From positions 1 through 23,256 of the forward strand of contig JBPCJY010000030.1 of the NCBI GenBank assembly GCA_051004815.1: a stretch of DNA of 23,256 bases. Reading direction: 5' to 3'. The notes under the pieces are model-generated. The model worked only from the letters and a program-made list of their open reading frames with translations, was not told where the DNA came from and made no database searches. Made by a program: the position numbers and the translations under genes. This stretch comes from JBBQXY01 sp051004815. GTDB lineage: Bacteria > Chloroflexota > Ktedonobacteria > Ktedonobacterales > Ktedonobacteraceae. Below, in pieces: positions 7,637-15,297 of the stretch (positions are counted from its first letter, which is position 1; every line of letters begins with the position of its first letter).

Positions 7637-7670
7637 CCCTGCCACCTCCAGGGTACCTTGGGTGGCAGGG
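7637..7670. terminator. Strong 10-bp hairpin between flotillin and pspA-like genes
   Basis: CCCTGCCACC (7637-7646) and GGTGGCAGGG (7661-7670) pair perfectly around a 14-base loop. On the minus strand it lies about 100 bases past the flotillin stop and before the PspA-like start. No clear T-run follows on that strand, so it may be a processing or attenuation structure rather than a simple terminator. Confidence 0.45.
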
Positions 7671-7703
7671 CTGGGCGTTTCTATTTGGGTTCTGTATCCA
7701 TGT

Positions 7704-7746
7704 GGGCCGATAAATCGGCGGTGGGCGCGATAAATCGACCCCTACG
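7704..7746. repeat. Intergenic palindromic repeat, half-element
   Basis: GGGCCGATAAATCGGCGGTG followed by GGCGCGATAAATCGACCCCTACG closely matches 20044-20086, with 19 of the first 20 bases identical and the same CCTACG end. Each half contains a small palindrome around ATAAAT. It lies just downstream of the flotillin gene. Confidence 0.6.
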
Positions 7747-7771
7747 ATTCACCTGCGTGGATGCAGAGTTG

Positions 7772-9376
7772 CTATTTGTCGCTCGTGGCGGTATCAACGT
7801 CAACGATTGCGCCGGTGCCGTTGGCTTTATTGCCATTGGAACCGTTGGTGTTATTGCTCTGGTTGCCGTCTTGATTGGCCAGGGCGGGTACATTTTTCAT
7901 CAGATCGCCAATGTGGACACCGCTGAGCATTTCAAAGAGGGCCGGAACCTGGGCGACCATGCTCATGATATCGCCAGTGATGCGACTGGCACCCATGCCA
8001 TGGGAGTTGTCGCTGCCGGTGGAGACAATAGTAACTTTGTCAACCTTGCTCAATGGCTCCGCGATGGCACGGACGATTTCAGGCATACCGGTGAGGAGTT
8101 TATCGAGAACGGCGGCCTGGTTGTATTCATGGAACGCGGCGGCTTTGACCTTCATGGCGTCGGCTTCGGCTTCACCTTTGGCGCGGATGACTTCGGCTTC
8201 GGCTAAACCTTTGGCACGGATGACTTCGGCTTCGGCGAGACCGCGAGCGCGGTTGGCTTCGGCATCACCAATACCACGCACTTTGTTGGCTTCGGCATCA
8301 CCAATACCGCGTGTCTTGACGGCATCGGCTTGGCCCTGGGCCTCAAGGATGGTGCGCTGTCGCTCGGCTTCGGCGACCGTCTCGACGCGACGGCGTTCGG
8401 CTTCGGCTTCTTTCTGGATGGTAGCCTGTAGTTCTAATTCGCGGCGTTGGATTTCAGCTTGTTGCACGCGAATCTGGGCGTTCTTCTCGACCTCGGTAAC
8501 TTTGACCGCTTCAGCGATGACCTGCTGCTGCGACACGTTGGCCTGGATATCATAGGATTTGTCGGCAAAAGCTTGTTGTTTTTTGACCTCAGCATCAAAG
8601 GCGGCTTTCTTCAAAGCCAGGTTACGCTGTGACTCTGCTTGGAAGCCCAGGGATTCGGTCTCGGCCTTAACACGTCCTTGATCGGCCTGCGATTTGGCGA
8701 CGGCGGCTTCGCGGGAGGCATTGGCTTGCTGTATTTGCGTATCGCGTTGGGCCAGTGCCGAGGCGATGTCGGCCTGTTTGCGAATTTCGACAATCTGTGG
8801 TCGGCCCATGTTGGTGATGTAATCGTTCTTGTCGCGTACATCTTTAATGGTGAAGGAGATGACTTCCAGCCCCATTTTCTCCATGTCGGGGGTAACGGTT
8901 TTGAGCATTTTGGAGCCGACATTTTCTGGGTCTTTCACCAGTTCTTCCACGGTGAGCTGGCCGACAATGCCGCGTAGGTGGCCTTCCATAACCAGGCGGA
9001 TCAGGTTTTCACGATCATCCTGCTGTTTGCTTAAGAACTGTTCCGCGGCAGTCCTAATGCTTTGCTCATCGGAGCGCACTTTGATCTGGGTCACGGCCTC
9101 GACGTTCACGGCTACGCCCTGCGTGGTATACAAATCTTGCGACGGTGCGACATCAAAGGACATCAACTCAAGGGAGAAGTCCTGTGCTCGCTGTAACATG
9201 GGGATGACTGTTTTTGAGCCACCGGTAATCACCTTTGTTCCCCCCAGGCCATAGACAATGAGGGCCTGGTTTGGGCCAACCTTACGTAATAAACGTCCGG
9301 CGGTCTGAAAGAGGATAAAGACAACCACCACTAAGGCAACGACGCCGATAATAATGGGGAATAGAATAGTATCCAT
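7772..9376 (-). CDS. Flotillin (FloT/YuaG-type SPFH protein)
   Basis: This 534-residue membrane-associated scaffold protein organises membrane microdomains and fluidity. An N-terminal hydrophobic segment (residues 5-24) anchors it. The SPFH/prohibitin domain runs to about residue 190 (starting V-G-P-N-Q-A-L-I-V-Y-G). A long coiled coil rich in Ala, Glu, Gln and Arg follows to about 410. Residues 356-410 contain five tandem 11-residue units of the type R-G-I-G-D-A-E-A-N-K-V grading into K-G-L-A-E-A-E-V-I-R-A, the E-A repeats of flotillins. The tail is Asn/Gly/Thr-rich. The start has AAGGAG 8 bases upstream. It lies 5 bp after the NfeD gene, the usual partner of bacterial flotillins. Confidence 0.93.
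   Translation of the reverse strand: MDTILFPIIIGVVALVVVVFILFQTAGRLLRKVGPNQALIVYGLGGTKVITGGSKTVIPMLQRAQDFSLELMSFDVAPSQDLYTTQGVAVNVEAVTQIKVRSDEQSIRTAAEQFLSKQQDDRENLIRLVMEGHLRGIVGQLTVEELVKDPENVGSKMLKTVTPDMEKMGLEVISFTIKDVRDKNDYITNMGRPQIVEIRKQADIASALAQRDTQIQQANASREAAVAKSQADQGRVKAETESLGFQAESQRNLALKKAAFDAEVKKQQAFADKSYDIQANVSQQQVIAEAVKVTEVEKNAQIRVQQAEIQRRELELQATIQKEAEAERRRVETVAEAERQRTILEAQGQADAVKTRGIGDAEANKVRGIGDAEANRARGLAEAEVIRAKGLAEAEVIRAKGEAEADAMKVKAAAFHEYNQAAVLDKLLTGMPEIVRAIAEPLSKVDKVTIVSTGSDNSHGMGASRITGDIMSMVAQVPALFEMLSGVHIGDLMKNVPALANQDGNQSNNTNGSNGNKANGTGAIVDVDTATSDK
8147..8311 (-). repeat. Five 33-bp tandem repeats inside the flotillin gene
   Basis: The bases encode five consecutive 11-residue units (flotillin residues 356-410). 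The first two units are nearly identical, as are the third and fourth. Eleven-residue periodicity fits a hendecad coiled coil. Confidence 0.7.
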
Positions 9377-9381
9377 AGCAC

Positions 9382-10254
9382 TTACTCCTTATAGGGGTCT
9401 TTTCTCATGACCAATTCTGTGTTGGTCGGACCTGATTCTTCAATGAGTGTACGCAGTTTTGCTAATTCTTCTTCGTTGGATGCAGTGTTTTCGAACGGTG
9501 GTTTCTCCTCCTCGTTCATGAAATGTTCCCAGGTATCAACTTCGGCGATGCCATGCAGGTAGTTGAGCACAACAACTTCCGTGTCGCGCTCTATCCGACG
9601 CCCATCGACACTGCGGGCAGCGATGCTTTTACGCATGCCACCAGGAGAGACATAAATGATTTCACCTACGCTCTTGTCTTGGATGGTAATGCTGACTTTG
9701 CCCAGTAGGCCGGTGCGATCCGATACATCCTGTATCGTGTTCGCTTCGCTCTCGCCGAAAACGCGGCTGAGTGCTACCAGCAGGATGGCGGCGATGGTGA
9801 TGCCACCAATACCGGCTAATATCAGTGTAAAAGGCAGTGCTAAATGGGCTGTATTATGAAAGACGTAGCCGAAAAAGCCAAATCCAAGCAGGAAGAGTAC
9901 GATAGAGGTGGGGTTGATAAATGACAGCAAGGAGCCTTTAAGATCATGGGCATTGTGCTGATTGTTGGCTTGTTGCTGTGTACGCGTTTCCTGCCCAGTC
10001 CCTTGCGCATGAGGAAGAGCGTGATGGGCGGCATGGTTACCATGGTCGCTACCGTGCGATGGCTGATCGTGTCCTCCTACCGCAACGTGATGGGCAACTT
10101 CATGCCCGCCGACATGCCCAATATGCTCAAAATGCCCAATGTGACTATGTCCATGTCCCAGGTTTCCTAAAAGGGCCGTTCCGAGGAAGAAGAGGAACCC
10201 GAATAGAAAACAGACAATGAAGACGAGGGAAAGCGGGTCTGTGGCGATGAACAT
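9382..10254 (-). CDS. NfeD-like membrane protein with histidine-rich loop
   Basis: This 290-residue protein is the usual operon partner of flotillin. Hydrophobic segments lie at about 9-30, 113-133 and 137-163, followed by an OB-fold-like domain at about 178-242 (TGLLGKVSITI..., then GEIIYVSPGG and E-V-V-V-L). The loop between the first and second segments (residues 33-83) is exceptional: 16 of about 50 residues are His, mostly as GH, HH or SH pairs, like metal-binding linkers of cation transporters. A charged tail (245-290) ends the protein. The start has GGGAG 7 bases before it, with only 2 bp separating it from the previous stop. The NfeD assignment rests on topology, OB-type motif and neighbour. 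Confidence 0.8.
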   Translation of the reverse strand: MFIATDPLSLVFIVCFLFGFLFFLGTALLGNLGHGHSHIGHFEHIGHVGGHEVAHHVAVGGHDQPSHGSDHGNHAAHHALPHAQGTGQETRTQQQANNQHNAHDLKGSLLSFINPTSIVLFLLGFGFFGYVFHNTAHLALPFTLILAGIGGITIAAILLVALSRVFGESEANTIQDVSDRTGLLGKVSITIQDKSVGEIIYVSPGGMRKSIAARSVDGRRIERDTEVVVLNYLHGIAEVDTWEHFMNEEEKPPFENTASNEEELAKLRTLIEESGPTNTELVMRKDPYKE

Positions 10255-10256
10255 TG

Positions 10257-10577
10257 CTAAGCTCCCTTCGGTTTCGGAAACGTTGTCGTTTGTACACGTA
10301 ACCGATCAATAGTTTCTAGTATACTGATGATACTGGCCAGTATGCCAGCCACGCCCAGTACCAGTGCCGCTGATAGGCACAAGAGGGCTGTTGGCACACC
10401 GATAACTGCCAGAAGTGGAAATAGCGTATCCGCATAGAAACTGGCGATACATAAAACGCCCGAACCGAAAATAAGGATGACAGGTAAGAGTACCGGGTAT
10501 TGTTTTGACAGGCGACCACGCTCTGCCATGAGCAGGTGTTGCCGCTGGCCCAAGGGCTTAAATTGGCCCTGTATCAT
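10257..10577 (-). CDS. Small two-TM membrane protein, first gene of the flotillin operon
   Basis: This 106-residue protein has a short basic N-terminus and two strong hydrophobic segments (about 28-46 and 52-88, the second long enough for one or two helices). The tail is basic and Pro/Lys-rich. AAGGAG lies 6 bases before the ATG. The stop is 2 bp from the NfeD start, so it is almost certainly co-translated with NfeD and flotillin. I recognise no family; its place suggests a subunit or adaptor of the NfeD-flotillin complex. Confidence 0.72.
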   Translation of the reverse strand: MIQGQFKPLGQRQHLLMAERGRLSKQYPVLLPVILIFGSGVLCIASFYADTLFPLLAVIGVPTALLCLSAALVLGVAGILASIISILETIDRLRVQTTTFPKPKGA

Positions 10578-10649
10578 GGATGGCTCCTTAAAACCTCAAT
10601 GCAAGCACATGTACACGAATACAAACTCTGCAAAAAAACAGCATTCCTT

Positions 10650-10670
10650 GCTATAGACGTACGATATAGC
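10650..10670. promoter_or_regulatory. Palindrome upstream of the flotillin operon
   Basis: GCTATA and TATAGC flank a core containing CGTACG, a 21-bp imperfect dyad 73 bases upstream of the first operon gene. A CTATAG sequence also occurs upstream of the HTH gene (11203-11208). It could be a regulator site for the neighbouring HTH protein; this is inference only. Confidence 0.3.
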
Positions 10671-10690
10671 TTCTCATCCAATCAATGATA

Positions 10691-11179
10691 TTAATCTACG
10701 CCCTCTTCTTGTTTGAGCAGGTATGCCGAGAAAATGGCCTCTAGCTCGTCTACAGGAAAGTACAGCAGTTGCTCAAAGAGGGTAAGATATTGGCGCGGGT
10801 CTTCTCTGCTGCTCAGGCGTTGAAAGAAATTAGCGATAATGGGATCGGTCTGCCATTCCGCGGCACTGGCTCCCAGCCAGGGAACAAAGCGGTCACTAGC
10901 GGCCTCCATGTCGGTCAACAGATCGGTACTGTAGTCAGGCGGGTCACTGACCAGGTAGCCTGGATGTACTTTAAAAAAGTTGGCTAACAGAGCGCGGCTT
11001 GAAGCGGTCAAATGGACACGCTTGCTACTTTCTATTTGTGAGAGGTAAGCCTGACTCAGGCTTTCGTGCAGTTCCTCTTGCATAGCTTTCACGACTTCCA
11101 TCTGCGTCATGGGACGATTGAAGCCGCGTAGATCGCCTTCAACATCGCGTAAATGTTTCATTTTTTCCGCCAGGTTCAT
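10691..11179 (-). CDS. XRE-type helix-turn-helix regulator, EspR-like
   Basis: This 162-residue cytoplasmic DNA-binding protein has its HTH at about residues 25-75. The recognition part S-Q-A-Y-L-S-Q-I-E-S-S-K-R is followed by L-A-N-F-F-K-V-H-P-G-Y-L, the same layout as XRE regulators and especially the EspR/nucleoid-regulator type, where A-P-Y-L-S-Q-L is followed by L-A-N-F-F. Residues 85-160 form a helical C-terminal domain, probably for dimerisation. The gene lies immediately upstream of, and in the same direction as, the flotillin operon (113-bp gap). Its promoter has an exact dyad across the -10, which suggests autoregulation. The ribosome-binding site is GAGGGGG. Confidence 0.8.
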   Translation of the reverse strand: MNLAEKMKHLRDVEGDLRGFNRPMTQMEVVKAMQEELHESLSQAYLSQIESSKRVHLTASSRALLANFFKVHPGYLVSDPPDYSTDLLTDMEAASDRFVPWLGASAAEWQTDPIIANFFQRLSSREDPRQYLTLFEQLLYFPVDELEAIFSAYLLKQEEGVD

Positions 11180-11209
11180 GCAGCCCCCTCATAACTATTT
11201 GCTATAGCA

Positions 11210-11239
11210 CAATATAACATATTGTTATGGGCTTGTCAA
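11210..11239 (-). promoter_or_regulatory. Promoter with overlapping operator for the HTH gene
   Basis: On the minus strand, TTGACA (11239-11234), 17 bases and TATATT (11216-11211) form a near-perfect promoter. The dyad CAATAT-AAC-ATATTG (11210-11224) sits exactly over the -10, a classical place for a repressor site. Confidence 0.7.
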
Positions 11240-11254
11240 GTGGTTGAGTAAGTA

Positions 11255-11402
11255 ACAAGACATTTGGAGATAAGGGCTGTCATTCTGAGCGGAGCGAAGA
11301 ATCTCTGGTCGGCCAGCAGACAGATTCTTCGCTCCGCTCAGAATGACAGCCAGGACATCTCTCACGTCCGCTCACGGGACCTCTTCTCTCCAAATGTCTT
11401 GT
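11255..11402. repeat. Nested inverted-repeat element (MITE-like)
   Basis: The outer 16-bp arms at 11255-11270 (ACAAGACATTTGGAGA) and 11387-11402 are perfect complements. Inside are perfect 28-bp arms at 11277-11304 and 11322-11349, beginning CTGTCATTCTGAGCGGAGCG. The 17-base inner loop itself contains CTGG-TCGG-CCAG. The CATTCTGAGCG motif is of a kind found dispersed in many bacterial genomes. No protein is encoded. It lies between the beta-CASP gene and the HTH promoter. Confidence 0.85.
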
Positions 11403-11409
11403 AAAGATT

Positions 11410-11452
11410 TTTGCATGAGTGAGCGTGTTGTAGAAACGCTTACTCATGCAAA
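11410..11452. terminator. Long hairpin next to the beta-CASP stop codon
   Basis: Arms of 16 bases (11410-11425 and 11437-11452) pair with one G-T-type mismatch around an 11-base loop. On the minus strand the structure begins 8 bases after the stop codon and is followed by AATCTTT, a weak U-tract. It probably ends the beta-CASP transcript. Confidence 0.5.
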
Positions 11453-11460
11453 GCTCTGCT

Positions 11461-14400
11461 TCATTCATTAATAATGTAGAACTCCTCGACGGGTGTGCGC
11501 AGGTCTAAGGTCCAGCCTGTCTCGAAGGTGAACTGGTCCTGAAGTTCTTCCCGTGTTTCGGCGGGGATAGAGCCGGTGCAGGACAGGGTGAGGGTGCGGC
11601 TGTCTTGATAGAGCGAGGCTTTGCCGTTCACGGCCACGCCTTCAGGAAGAAGTTGGCGAGCGGCATCAATGAGGGCTTTTTGATGCACATAGGGGTAGAG
11701 ATAGACTTTCCAGCCAGTTTGGGTGGCAAGGTCGGCAATCTTTTGGGCGTGGCGTTCCCTGGCTTTATCTGGGAAGTGGAAGTGTATCCAGAGCACTCCT
11801 TTGTTCGCATCGGCCCCGACACGATAGAAGTCTGGTACCTCCTTAAATGTCTCGCCTGTGAGAGCTAGTGCTTCGCCCTGCGTCATTCGAGTCGTGCGAC
11901 CGATGGGAGTGGTTTTCTTGCCGGGAGCAATGAGGTTGAGGTGCCAACCTGTCTCGGCCAGAAATTGTTGTTGTGCATTCTGCAAAGCTTCGGGGCTGGT
12001 ATGTCCCACGTAATTTACCATGACAGCCTGTTGATCCAGGTAGAGTGAAGGCACGCCATCGCAGGTGAGTTCTGCTGGCAGTAAGCGACGAGCCATCTCG
12101 ATTAAGGCTTGTTGATGGGGTGTTTGATGCAAGCGCACATGCCAGCCAGTTTGTGTCTCTAACTCGGCGAGGAGGCCAGCGTAGCGTGTTTGCGTGACCA
12201 GTGGAAATGCGAAACGGAGCAGCAAGGTCGTGGTTGCTACTTCTCCGCCAGCTTTGTAAAAGCCGGGTAGAGCGTTGAACATGTGTTGGGCTAGTTGAAT
12301 AGCGTCGTGCTGGCTCAGCGGTGCTGAAGGTAGTGTTGGTGTTGATGCAACAGATGCGGGTATTTCTGCTGCTTGCGAAGGTACGGTGGGGAGATTGGGC
12401 AATGTTGCACCGTTTTGGGATGTGTCGGGTTTGTGCGATGTAGCAGTTGTGTCAATTGTGTCAGTTGTAGCGGTTGTGTCCGATGTAGCAGACGTGTTGG
12501 GTTTGTTCAATGTATCAGTTGTATCAGTTGTGTCAATTGTAGCAGATGTATCAGTTGTGGCGGATGGTGCTGATTTAGAAACGATGGCTCCTTTTATTTC
12601 AAGGTGCCAGCCGGTCTCGGCAAAGAAGCTGGCTTGTGCCTGTGTCAGCTCTTCCTGGGTTGTGCGTCCTGTGCAGTTGAGCGAGACGATGCTGCGATCA
12701 AGGTAGATGGAAGGCGAACCTTGCACTGAAAGGCTCTGGGGAATATGCTGGCGAGCGGTTTTGGCAAGGACGCCCTGGTGAGCGTTGGGGGCGATGCTGA
12801 TGGGGACGCCAGTTTCCTCGGCGGCGGCGGCGATGGCTTCGGCGTAGCGCGTTTCGGCCACGGCTGGAAAGTGGAAGTAGAGAACGACGGCTCCCGTGTC
12901 GGGATCGACGCTGCGGCGGTAGAGATCGGCAGGGAGACTGAGGGAACCGGGGGAACCGGTGGCGGAAACAAGGTAGTTTTCGATGACGGAGAGTATCCAG
13001 TTCTGGTCGGGGCGTTCGTACTCTTCCTCCTCTTCCAAGGCCTCTTGCCACTCTGGGGCGAGTCCGTAGAGTGTCAGACCTTCGCCTTCGAAGATACCGC
13101 GAGACTGGGTGAAGAGTCGTGGGTGTTGTTGCAGGATTTTTGCCAGGGCCAGACGGTCTTCCAACGATTGGGGGAACAGTCCGGCGGCGGCACAGAGTTC
13201 GCCCAGGGTGTAGGTAACGTTTTCGTAGCAGCGACGAGCCAGGTCGTGCGCGGAGACGGTGCGTCGTATGCGTCGCATGGCTTTGACCAGGTCATTGAGG
13301 TAGGTGCCAGCTTTGGCATAGGATGATTGCATATCTTGTGGGGCTGGTCCTAGCACCTCAAGGATAGAAGAGAAGGGGAAGCGCATGCGTTCTTGCGAGA
13401 CGCCTTTAGGAAGCAGCACGCGGACAGCGGCACCTGGCTCAATGGAGCGACAGATGACGGGTTTGGAACTTTCGGGGCTGACGAGCAGCAGGAGAACACT
13501 GCCTACGAGGTCGCTCAGGAAGTCGCCGGGTTCCTCTTCGTGTTGTCCACGGATGCGGTAAGCCTCTTCGAGGGCGGATTGGCGGATGAAGTAGCGTTGC
13601 TCGTAGTCTTGCGCGAAGACATCCAGGATGCTCTCGGTGTACTCTTCCGTGGCTTCGCCATACCAGACAAGAGCCAGTTCACGGGCCGTGATGATGCGCA
13701 GCGTTGGCACTTCTACTACCGCACGCCAGAGTTTTTCAACGTCGGGATACTCGAATGGTTGTCCCGCTCCTACCCCTGTTGGCAGGGTTGGTAGCTGTAC
13801 GGGAGCTTCTTCGGTAGCGGTAGTGTGCTTGGAGCGTGCTTTTTTCTGCTCGATGACGGTGGTGGTGCCGTTGGTGGGCAGCAAGACTTGTGTTCCGGTG
13901 AGTAGACCGCGTAGGGAGCGGCGAGCGTCTTCGTCGCCATGGACGAGGGCGACGTGGCGCGGATTGAGGGCGGCGGCAAAGCTAGCCAACTCGCCACCAT
14001 CGGCATGTGCGCTCAAGCTATATTTCGCCACGGTACATTGTACCTGGACGCGTTGTCCACTCAGTTCCAGGGTATCCTGTTTGTGATCGGCAAGGTCAAG
14101 CAGTTTCTTACCGGGCGATTCCTCGTCCTGGTAGCCGGTGATGAGGATAGAGGCGTTGGGATTTGGTGCCAAACGCGCTGCATACCAGGCACTGGGGCCT
14201 CCGGTAAGCATACCACTACTGGAGAGAATGCAAGCGGGCGGACCAGCCAGGATGCGTTCGCGCTCTTTTTCATCGCGCACGAAGGTGATGTTTGGCCCGG
14301 TGAAGGGGAGAAAGCCTTTGCGAATCTGGCGTTGTAAGCGTGGGGTGAGGAATTCCGGCAGCAGTTGGTAGGTGGTGCAGACGCGGCGCACCAGACCATC

Positions 14401-15192
14401 GACATAGATGGGAAACTCGGGGATCTGGCCCTGTTCCTGGGCCGCTTGTAAGAGTAGGAGGACTTCCTGTCCCCTGCCCAGACCAAAGCAGGGGATGAGG
14501 GTATGTCCACCACGCGCTAACCCTTCGGCGACGGCCTGGGCGAGTCGTTGCTCCTCGGCCTGACGATTGGGATGGAGCCGCGAACCATAGGTGGATTCCA
14601 GTACCAGCAGGTCGCAGTGCTTGATTGGTGGCGGCGTAGCACCGAGGACTGTGCGCTGTGGGGTGCTGCTGATGTCGCCTGAGACGACGATGGAGCCGTT
14701 GGCGGACTCGAAGCCAAGGCTTACGGCACCGGCGATATGTCCGGCGCGGCTGGCATGAATGGTGATGCCTGGTAGCATCGACACGGTAAACGGTTCGCCA
14801 ACGGGTAGGGAACGTACTTGCATGAGCATGCCTGAGACTAATTCTTCCGGGTAGAGCGGCAATTCCATTTCTTCAACCGCTCGTCGCGCCATGATCTTGA
14901 GGGCGTCGGCCAGCATGACTTCCATCAACAAGGCGGTGCCACGCGAGGTAAAGATAGGGGTGGTGGGGAAGGCTCTATGCAGTAGCGGTAAGGCTCCGAT
15001 GTGGTCGGCATGGGCGTGGGTGACGAAGATTGCGCGGACATCTTTGCCCTCAAGCTGGGCGAGGTCGGGCAAGGGGTCGGCCTTGTGATCGACACGTACT
15101 CCGGCATCGACGATAAACCACTGTTCGGCGAGTTCGATGGCGAGACAACTGGCTCCAACGCCGCTCGCTCCGCCTAAAAAAGCTACCTGCAT
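11461..15192 (-). CDS. MBL-fold beta-CASP nuclease-like protein with three C-terminal KH-like repeats
   Basis: This 1243-residue protein is probably a cytoplasmic RNA-processing hydrolase. Residues 1-450 form a complete metallo-beta-lactamase/beta-CASP core: T-H-A-H-A-D-H at 58-64, H152, D173 in S-G-D, beta-CASP motif A E199 (L-E-S-T-Y-G), C-I-L-S-S-S-G-M-L-T-G-G at 321-332, motif B H396 (S-A-H-A-D) and motif C H418 (V-H-G-D). This is the arrangement of the CPSF73 / RNase J superfamily. Residues 480-750 are a helical middle region of unknown kind. Three repeats of about 115-120 residues follow (about 755-868, 968-1088 and 1112-1232), each ending in E-T-G-W-x-L; I read them as KH-like pairs. 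Repeats 1 and 2 are joined by a Thr/Asp/Ser linker. The start has AAAGGAA 9 bases upstream. Confidence 0.85.
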   Translation of the reverse strand: MQVAFLGGASGVGASCLAIELAEQWFIVDAGVRVDHKADPLPDLAQLEGKDVRAIFVTHAHADHIGALPLLHRAFPTTPIFTSRGTALLMEVMLADALKIMARRAVEEMELPLYPEELVSGMLMQVRSLPVGEPFTVSMLPGITIHASRAGHIAGAVSLGFESANGSIVVSGDISSTPQRTVLGATPPPIKHCDLLVLESTYGSRLHPNRQAEEQRLAQAVAEGLARGGHTLIPCFGLGRGQEVLLLLQAAQEQGQIPEFPIYVDGLVRRVCTTYQLLPEFLTPRLQRQIRKGFLPFTGPNITFVRDEKERERILAGPPACILSSSGMLTGGPSAWYAARLAPNPNASILITGYQDEESPGKKLLDLADHKQDTLELSGQRVQVQCTVAKYSLSAHADGGELASFAAALNPRHVALVHGDEDARRSLRGLLTGTQVLLPTNGTTTVIEQKKARSKHTTATEEAPVQLPTLPTGVGAGQPFEYPDVEKLWRAVVEVPTLRIITARELALVWYGEATEEYTESILDVFAQDYEQRYFIRQSALEEAYRIRGQHEEEPGDFLSDLVGSVLLLLVSPESSKPVICRSIEPGAAVRVLLPKGVSQERMRFPFSSILEVLGPAPQDMQSSYAKAGTYLNDLVKAMRRIRRTVSAHDLARRCYENVTYTLGELCAAAGLFPQSLEDRLALAKILQQHPRLFTQSRGIFEGEGLTLYGLAPEWQEALEEEEEYERPDQNWILSVIENYLVSATGSPGSLSLPADLYRRSVDPDTGAVVLYFHFPAVAETRYAEAIAAAAEETGVPISIAPNAHQGVLAKTARQHIPQSLSVQGSPSIYLDRSIVSLNCTGRTTQEELTQAQASFFAETGWHLEIKGAIVSKSAPSATTDTSATIDTTDTTDTLNKPNTSATSDTTATTDTIDTTATSHKPDTSQNGATLPNLPTVPSQAAEIPASVASTPTLPSAPLSQHDAIQLAQHMFNALPGFYKAGGEVATTTLLLRFAFPLVTQTRYAGLLAELETQTGWHVRLHQTPHQQALIEMARRLLPAELTCDGVPSLYLDQQAVMVNYVGHTSPEALQNAQQQFLAETGWHLNLIAPGKKTTPIGRTTRMTQGEALALTGETFKEVPDFYRVGADANKGVLWIHFHFPDKARERHAQKIADLATQTGWKVYLYPYVHQKALIDAARQLLPEGVAVNGKASLYQDSRTLTLSCTGSIPAETREELQDQFTFETGWTLDLRTPVEEFYIINE
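12433..12567 (-). repeat. Degenerate Thr/Asp-coding short repeats
   Basis: The bases encode residues 876-920 of the beta-CASP protein, a run of D-T-T, D-T-I, S-A-T and N-K-P units. On DNA it is an imperfect array of GTTGTATCA/GTGTCAATT-like 9- and 15-base units, stays in frame and links two folded repeats. Slippage could change linker length between strains. Confidence 0.6.
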
Positions 15193-15297
15193 CGCTGTAT
15201 ATTCCTTTGTGTTGTTCCTAAATGTACCTCTGGCAAGGATTCAGAGCGTGCTTGTTTATTTTTGTGGTAGTGCATGCTATGAGTCGCTGTCGGAGCT

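Noticed and set aside
11280..11468. A 62-codon minus-strand frame over the nested inverted repeat
   Set aside because: It only translates the palindromic arms; there is no ribosome-binding site, and the residue pattern (SERSEES-like) is the usual by-product of this repeat type.
12745..13326. A 193-codon plus-strand frame inside the beta-CASP gene
   Set aside because: It is Gly/Val-rich shadow coding opposite a well-supported gene, with no ribosome-binding site.
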